From Omphiscola glabra (taxonomy: Eukaryota > Mollusca > Gastropoda > Lymnaeidae): a DNA stretch of 64,000 bases. Of this stretch, positions 56,986 through 64,000 are shown one piece after another. The DNA is taken from the NCBI GenBank assembly GCA_964017045.1, contig OZ024810.1, forward strand, positions 2,405,365 to 2,469,364, read 5' to 3'. How positions within the stretch are numbered: the stretch's first letter is position 1; each line of letters starts with the position of its first letter. The position numbers and the translations under genes are program-made. The notes under the pieces are model-generated. The model saw only the letters and a program-made list of their open reading frames with translations, was not told the origin of the DNA and did no database searches.

Positions 56986-57745
56986 GTGACATTCAGGACC
57001 CCAGGGGATGTGAGGTGACATTCAGGACCCCAGGGGATGTGAGGTGGCATTCAGGGCCCAAAGGGATGTGAGGTGACATTCAGGGCCCAAAGGGATGTGA
57101 GGTGACATTCAGGGCCCAAAGGGATGTGAGGTGACATTCAGGGCCCCAGGGGATGTGAGGTGACATTCAGAATCCCAGTGGATGTGAGGTGGCATTCAGG
57201 ACCCCAGGGGATGTGAGGTGACATTCAGGACCCCAGGGGATGTGAGGTGACATTCAGGGCCCCAGGTGATGTGAGGTGACATTCAGGGCCCCAAAGGATG
57301 TGAGGTGGCATTCAGGACCCCAGGGGATGTGAGGTGACATTCAGGGCCCCAGGGGATGTGAGGTGACATTCAGGACCCCAGGGGATGTGAGATGGCATTC
57401 AGGACCCCAGGGGATGTGAGGTGACATTCGGGACCCCAGGGGATGTGAGGTGACATTCAGGGCCCCAAGGGATGTGAGGTGACATTCAGGGCCCCAGGGG
57501 ATGTGAGGTGGCATTCAGGGCCCCAGGGGATGTGAGATGACATTCAGGACCCCAGGGGATGTGAGGTGGCATTTAGGGGATGTGAGGTGACATTCAGGAC
57601 CCCAGTGGATGTGAGGTGACATTCAGGACCCCAGGGGATGTGAGGTGACATTCAGGACCCCAGGGGATGTGAGGTGGCATTCAGGACCCCAGGGGATGTG
57701 AGGTGACATTCAGGACCCCAGGGGACGTGAGGGGACATTCAAGGT
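56986..57745 (+). repeat. 29-bp minisatellite (about 26 copies)
   Basis: The unit GAGGTGACATTCAGGACCCC plus AGGGGATGT, with GGCATT and CCCAAAGG variants. Confidence 0.97.
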
Positions 57746-59280
57746 TTTCCAGGAAGAGTGATGTTACGAACAGAGTAGCTGTTGACTTTTAAGCCATGAC
57801 ATAACGGTGCATGTATATTTTAATTCCTTTATGAACATTTTCCTTTCTGTTACAAATCACTCACTTTTGCTCCTCTCCATTTTCCTCCTTCCCTTAATTC
57901 TCTTCTCCCCCCCCCCCCGTACTGTCTCCTTGTCGGCTCGTCTATTATTTCCTCACCCGTTACTTACCTCCATATATCTCCTCACCACACACTCGCCTAT
58001 ACTCCGCCATTTTCCAGTGACGCACATGACACCTTCTTTCCTTCCTTCAGCCCCACAGATCCTAAGCTTATTAATAGCTGTTCTAACACTAAAGATTAGT
58101 GTTTATTTTTAGTTTCACTCACTGAATAAAACGATCATGGTGGTAAAAATAAATCAAGCCACGACACCAAACTAAATGCAGCACATACGCGCTATAACAT
58201 CATCTATTTTGTAAAGGAACAACCTACATCGTGATGATGATAATAGATCCGAATAAAAAGAATTGAACATTTGTCCAGATTTTATTGGGTCAAACTATTT
58301 AGAAAACATTTGCTGGAAGAGGGTTTTTTTCCAGTAGAGGTCCTCAACCTGTGGGAGCAGTTAAGATTTTCTTCAAATGTATATATATATATTAAAAAAA
58401 TAATCAATCAGGTATGTGGGTCCACTAATCCGGTGTAGTTGATGAATTTGAAATCTGAATTCAAAGTAGAAAGTGGAAAACAAAAACAAGCCATTATTAT
58501 GGTACTGTGCCCAAAACAAAACAGCGAACCAAAATGCTTTGTGGGGGGGGGGGGGGGGAGTGGGGGGGGGCGCGGGGGTTTGCATAGGAAGCGCTAGGCG
58601 CCAGTCTGCGTCTTAATGGACACCCATTTGATTCGACTGTCTGGTAACACTGCATCAAGCTAGATCCTATAATCAGCCTGCTACCAAGTTCTTCCCATGA
58701 TATCCAGTAAGATCATGCGTAATTCAAACAGTTTGGGACTTCTGGGGTTCAAGTCATGAGTTACAAGGGGGTTATGACCTTAATCGTGAGAGATAGGTGG
58801 TTTGAGAGGGGGGTTGTAATGAATTTGCCACGGATGATGCCACAAGGTTCTTAGAATCTTTGTCACCCTGTGATTAGACGTTCATGGGCTTGAACGGTGA
58901 TCACACCTAATCTTCTGTGCTTCAGTTCATGTGATAACAATGTGTTGTGTTGATGTGTACACAATGACGTGTGTGCTTGTGCGCAAGCTTCCTTCACATA
59001 GTGTATCAGTTTGAACGTGTTGCTGGTACTGACCGTGTTAAGGTTGGCTGGTTTGATTTCTTCCAGAGGACACCGTGTCTAAGTGTAGGTAGGACATTGA
59101 ATGTTGCAAAGCAGGGCATTTTGTTTATCTGGTTGGTTGCTAGACATGGATACGTTTGTCTACAGCATTAGATAAGACGTGTTAGTCCTTGTTGTGAATA
59201 TGCTAACAATGCATTTATTTACTTTTAATCTCTTCCCTACATTACGTTAATGACGAGCACATTGTAGAGTTTTAATTTTT
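57746..59280. other. Spacer with G run, no gene recognised
   Basis: Contains a C run at 57907-57918 and a G-rich run at 58542-58577. No familiar frame. Confidence 0.4.
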
Positions 59281-59282
59281 GC

Positions 59283-59605
59283 ACCCTACCCATGGCACCC
59301 TACCCATGGCACCCTACCCATGGCACCCTACCCATGATACCCTACCCGTGGCACCCTACCCATGGCAGCCTACCCGTGGCACCCTACCCGTGGCAGCCTA
59401 CCCGTGGCAGCCTACCCATGGCAGCCTACCCATGGCATCCTACCCATGACAGCCTACCCGTGGCACCCTACCCGTGGCACCCTACCCATGGCAGCCTACC
59501 CGTGGCACCCTACCCATGGCAGCCTATTCATTGCACCCTACACATGGCAGCCTACCCATGGCAGCCTATCCATTGCACCCTACCCATGACAGCCTACCCA
59601 CTGAC
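59283..59605 (+). repeat. 14-bp minisatellite (about 23 copies)
   Basis: The unit CACCCTACCCATGG has GCAGCC variants. The 158-codon plus-strand frame (MAPYPWHPTHG...) is repeat-derived. Confidence 0.95.
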
Positions 59606-59637
59606 AATCTTATGGCACACAGTTGACTTAAATGTAC

Positions 59638-59712
59638 CACTTCGCGTTAGACCACACCAATCACTTCGCGTTAGACCACACCAATCACTTCGCGTAAGAC
59701 CACACCAATCAG
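59638..59712 (+). repeat. 24-bp tandem repeat (3 copies)
   Basis: The unit CACTTCGCGTTAGACCACAC plus CAAT. Confidence 0.92.
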
Positions 59713-59809
59713 TTAACTCCTATAAGGCGACTCCACTGTTAACCACCTCACCCGAGTCATATTGGTGACACACTGCATGCACAGTCAGATCTGAATGTTG
59801 TATACACTT

Positions 59810-60055
59810 GACTGGATGTGAAACACCTTTTTATGCACGTGAATAGGTGTTAAAAAACCTTTTTATGCCTAGTTTGGACAAACCTTTCTATATATAGGTG
59901 TGAGCGAACCTTTTTATACACATGACTGGGTTTGAGCAAACCAATGTATATACGTAACTGGGTGCGAGAAAATCTTACTATACACTTGGCTGAGGTGGGA
60001 GATAACCTTTCTATACACGTGATTGGTGTGCGAATACCTTTCTATGCACATATCG
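59810..60055 (+). repeat. Degenerate about 35-bp repeat (6-7 copies)
   Basis: Variants of ACCTTTCTATACACGTGACT plus GGGTGTGAG. Confidence 0.7.
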
Positions 60056-60366
60056 ATAGCAGATGATTAATAGCTCTGTGGAAATAAACGTCCATATCGG
60101 GGATGGGGTGCTGTTATTTATAACTACTTCCTCTTCTCTATGCCATCGCAGTGGTATTTGTTGACACCTCGCTGTGTGTGTCACACGTCTTATGTCACAC
60201 GTCCTACATTTGACCTTAGCTGTTCTCCTTGAAACTGATATCTTTACTGGAGGCGCTCCAAGGAAAAGCCGTGCTCACGGTAAAGACTGAGTTTTGGAAG
60301 CTCTCCCCCCCCCCCCCCCCCCCCCAACCCTGCCGAAAAAATGTTTTTATCTTTATACTAGCAATA

Positions 60367-61540
60367 ACCCTCCAAACAATGCGTGAACTTCCCATCTACT
60401 AAACAATGGTGGCGGCAATGCGTGAGCTTCCCATCTACTAAAAAATGGTGGTGGCAATGCGTGAGCTTCCCATCTACTAAACAATGGTGGCGGCAATGCG
60501 TGAACTTCCCATCTACTAAACAATGGTAGTGTCAATGCGTGAACTTCCCACCTATCAGCAATGGTGGTGGCAATGCGTGAACTTCCCATCTACTAAACAA
60601 TGGTTGCGGCAATGCGTGAACTTCCCATCTACTAATCAATGGTGGCGGCAATGCGTGAACTTCCCATCTACTAAACAATGGTGGCGGCAATGCGTGAACT
60701 TCCCATCTACTAAACAATGGTGGCGGCAATGCGTGAACTTCCCATCTACTAAACAATGGTGGTGGCAATGCGTGAACTTCCCATCTACTAAACAATGGTG
60801 GCGGCAATGCGTGAACTTCCCATCTACTAAACAATGGTGGTGGCAATGCGTGAACTTCCCATCTACTAAACAATGGTGGCGGCAATGCGTGAACTTCCCA
60901 TCTACTAAACAATGGTGGTGGCAATGCGTGAACTTCCCATCTACTAAACAATGGTGGCGGCAATGCGTGAACTTCCCATCTACTAAACAATGGTGGCGGC
61001 AATGCGTGAACTTCCCATCTATCAGCAATGACGGCGGCAATGCGTGAGCTTCCCAACTACTAAACAATGGTGGTGGCAATGCGTGAACTTCCCATCTACT
61101 AAACAATGGTGGCGGCGGCAATGCGTGAGCTTCCCATCTACTAAACAATGGTGGCGGCAATGCGTGAACTTCCCATCTACTAAACAATGGTGGCGGCAAT
61201 GTGTGAACTTCCCATCTACTAAACAATGGTGGTGGCAATGCGTGAGCTTCCCATCTACTAAACAATGGTGGTGGCAATGCGTGAACTTCCCATCTACTAA
61301 ACAATGGTGGCGGCAATGCGTGAGCTTCCCATCTACTAAACAATGGCGGCGGAAATGCGTGAACTTCCCATCTACTAAACAATGGTGGCGGCGGCAATGC
61401 GTGAGCTTCCCATCTACTAAACAATGGCGGCGGCAATGTGTGAACTTCCCATCTACTAAACAATGGTGGCGGCGGCAATGTGTGAGCTTCCCATCTACTA
61501 AACAATGGCGGCGGCAATGTGTGAGCTTCCCATCTACTAA
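60367..61540 (+). repeat. 39-bp minisatellite (about 30 copies)
   Basis: The unit CTACTAAACAATGGTGGCGG plus CAATGCGTGAACTTCCCAT. GTGGCGG/GTGGTGG and AACTTCC/AGCTTCC variants alternate. Open frames on both strands have a 13-residue period and are artefacts. Confidence 0.97.
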
Positions 61541-61549
61541 AGCTATTTG

Positions 61550-62366
61550 AAACTATGTCTTAATATAGAATCTAACAGAAACTGTGACTAAATATAGAAT
61601 CTAACAGAAACTATGGCTTAATATAGAATCTAAAGATGACTTTATATAGAATCTAACAGAAACTATGACTTAATATAGAATCTAACAGAAACTATGACTT
61701 AATATAGAATCTGACAGAAACTATGACTTAATCTAGAATCTAACAGAAACATGACTTAATATAGAATCTAACAGAAACTATGACTTAATATGGAATCTAA
61801 CATAAACTTTGACTTAATATAGAATCTAACAGAAGCCATGACTTAATCTAGAATCTGACAGAAACTATGACTTAATATAGAATCTAACAGAAACTATGAC
61901 TTAATATAGAATCTAACAGAAACTATGACTTAATATAGAATCTAACAGAAACTATGACTTAATATAGAATCTAACAGAAACTATGACTTAATATAGAATC
62001 TAACAGAAACTATGACTTAATATAGAATCTAACAGAAACTATGACTTAATATAGAATCTAACAGAAACTATGACTTAATATAGAATCTAACAGAAACTAT
62101 GACTTAATATAGAATCTAACAGAAACTATGACTTAATATAGAATCTAACAGAAACTATGACTTAATATAGAATCTAACAGAAACTATGACTTAATATAGA
62201 ATCTAACAGAAACTATGACTTAATATAGAATCTAACAGAAACTATGACTTAATATAGAATCTAACAGAAACTATGACTTAATATAGAATCTAACAGAAAC
62301 TATGACTTAATATAGAATCTAACAGAAACTATGACTTAATATAGAATCTAACAGAAACTATGATTT
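61550..62366 (+). repeat. 29-bp minisatellite (about 28 copies)
   Basis: The unit AGAATCTAACAGAAACTATG plus ACTTAATAT is almost perfect in its right half and divergent on the left. Confidence 0.97.
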
Positions 62367-63075
62367 AATTCATTTCGAGTAATTCTTCGCGTGCCGCATG
62401 TCCTAATAGATCTAATAAATGAAATGAACACCATGTACAGACTGCACAGAAATGTATACTATGTATTTGAAGGACATCATGCAAAATGATACCAAACATA
62501 TGTAATTGTTTTATTTTTGATGATCTTTTCTCTCCATTAACTGTCAGCAAATCTATTGTTTTTTCTTGTATAGGAGTGCTTTTTTTGAGATAAAAGTTGC
62601 TGGTATTTGCAAATAGATCGGAAATGGGAGAATCCCGAGTGAAAGTGGGGGAATGGTTTCGGAAGGGGAAAAATTTTGATAAATTTAAAACGCAATGATG
62701 CATTTTTGCGCATTCTTTAATTTAGTTTTGCGTCCTTCGGAGAACAACACAAGAGATGCTAATGGTAATGTAGGTGACACTTGACCTGGTTGAAATGATA
62801 AATTATAATCAAGTTCTGTTCAACAATGTCTTTTTAATGAATGTATCAATAAAGTTTAATGATTTAATTGAAACATGCCAGTCACTGTTCTTTCATTTTT
62901 ATGCATTGATTTCAAATGTGCGTTTATAAGACGAAGGAAAAGAAGCTTCTATCTAACGTGCCGGGCCTTATGTGGGTCGTGTGTTGATCACATCTGCTTT
63001 AAAGCTTAAAGATAGCTATGCCTTAAAAGTATCATTTCTTATGACAATAATTCAGAAGCAGTTAAGCAAAAGAAA
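62367..63075. other. Unique spacer with an unrecognised 112-codon minus frame
   Basis: The minus frame at 62365-62703 (CTWCSFHLLDLLGHAAREEL near its end) is not repetitive. I do not recognise it; it could be an exon or a transposase remnant, but there is no supporting splice or catalytic signal. Confidence 0.3.
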
Positions 63076-63084
63076 TCCATCTCC

Positions 63085-63432
63085 GTAGTTTACAACCCTT
63101 TACAAGTTTGTGTACACCTCTTAAAATATTCGTCACAACCCTTAACAAGTTTGTGTACACCTCTTAAAATATTCGTCACAACCCTTAACAAGTTTGTGTA
63201 CACCTCTTAAAATATACGTCACAACCCTTTACAAGTTTGTGTACACCTCTTAAAATATACGTCACAACCTTTACAAGTTTGTGTACACCTCTTAAAATAT
63301 TCGTCACAACCCTTTACAAGTTTGTGTACACCTCTTAAAATATTCGTCACAACCCTTTACAAGTTTGTGTACACCTCTTAAAATATACGTCACAACCCTT
63401 TACAAGTTTGTCACCTCTTAAAATATACGTCA
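63085..63432 (+). repeat. 43-bp minisatellite (about 8 copies)
   Basis: The unit ACAACCCTTTACAAGTTTGT plus GTACACCTCTTAAAATATTC and GTC. It abuts the next array. Confidence 0.96.
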
Positions 63433-63433
63433 C

Positions 63434-64000
63434 ACGTTGACTGATCTGTCCACTGTGCTACCATTTAATGGTTCTATAGCGTTGACTGATCTGTCCACCG
63501 TGCTACCATTTAATGGTTCTATAGCGTTGACTGATCTGTCCACCGTGCTACCATTTAATGGTTCTATAGCGTTGACTGATCTGTCCACCGTGCTACCATT
63601 TAATGGTTCTATAGCGTTGACTGATCTGTCCACTGTGCTACCATTTAATGGTTCTATAGCGTTGACTGATCTGTCCACTGTGCTACCATTTAATGGTTCT
63701 ATAGCGTTGACTGATCTGTCCACCGTGCTACCATTTAATGGTTCTATAGCGTTGACTGATCTGTCCACCGTGCTACCATTAATGGTTCTATAGCGTTGAC
63801 TGATCTGTCCACCGTGCTACCATTTAATGGTTCTATATCGTTGACTCATCTGTCCACTGTGCTACCATTTATTGTTCTATATCGTTGACTGATCTGTCCA
63901 CCGTGCTACCATTTAATGGTTCTATAGCGTTGACTGATCTGTCCACCGTGCTACCAATTAATGGTTCTATAGCGTTGACTGATCTGTCCACTGTGCTACC
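63434..64000 (+). repeat. 45-bp minisatellite (about 12.6 copies), runs off the window
   Basis: The unit GTTGACTGATCTGTCCACCG plus TGCTACCATTTAATGGTTCT and ATAGC. The 15-residue periodic frames on both strands are artefacts. Confidence 0.97.

Noticed and set aside
60353..61550. Opposed open frames of 168-293 codons on both strands
   Set aside because: Products of the 39-bp array (period divisible by 3); no domain and no conserved start.
62365..62703. 112-codon non-repetitive minus frame as a gene
   Set aside because: No recognised domain, no splice support, and its end overlaps the edge of a minisatellite; left as unidentified.

Overview
This is eukaryotic, intron-rich, AT-rich genomic DNA, almost certainly from an invertebrate animal. 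My best inference is a gastropod mollusc, perhaps a heterobranch. The basis is metazoan gene structures with short exons and GT-AG introns, several non-LTR and Penelope-type retroelements, a SPIN-like hAT element (a family known from tetrapods, a triatomine bug and the pond snail Lymnaea), and extreme minisatellite density. Species cannot be fixed from the sequence alone.

Layout. (1) 9-15293, plus strand: the C-terminal half (14 exons, 554 codons) of the mitochondrial presequence protease PITRM1/PreP; the N-terminal half lies off the left edge. Its 7.1-kb intron carries a 51-bp minisatellite that starts inside the exon, and a pogo/Tigger-like DNA transposon carrying a nested 5'-truncated non-LTR retroelement with a 12-bp target duplication. 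(2) 15294-22540: intergenic AT-rich DNA with a short GC-rich island and an RTE-like retroelement tail. (3) 22613-27640, plus strand: the first six coding exons of a class III myosin (MYO3/NINAC type), covering most of its N-terminal protein kinase domain. The rest of the gene is not visible. (4) 27641-64000: no recognisable host exon. This region holds a degraded reverse transcriptase, a truncated Penelope-like element with inverted terminal repeats and a 13-bp target duplication, and then about 30 tandem arrays, nearly every one with its own unrelated motif of 14-60 bp. The largest is a 4-kb array of a 28-bp unit.

Most notable observation. Four tandem arrays are built across exon-intron boundaries of the two host genes: three 5' splice sites (after 3184, 22751 and 24758) and one 3' splice site (before 27495). 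Each array multiplies a splice site together with the neighbouring coding bases. In two cases a decoy donor leads at once to an in-frame stop. In one case (24717-24932) the extra copies stay open in frame and could add 24 or 48 residues to the kinase domain. This looks like a local duplication process that seeds minisatellites at many places, including splice junctions, and it is the item most worth following up.

The very long open frames inside the arrays (up to 979 codons) are best explained by repeat structure and are not annotated as genes. No RNA gene, CRISPR array or origin was recognised.
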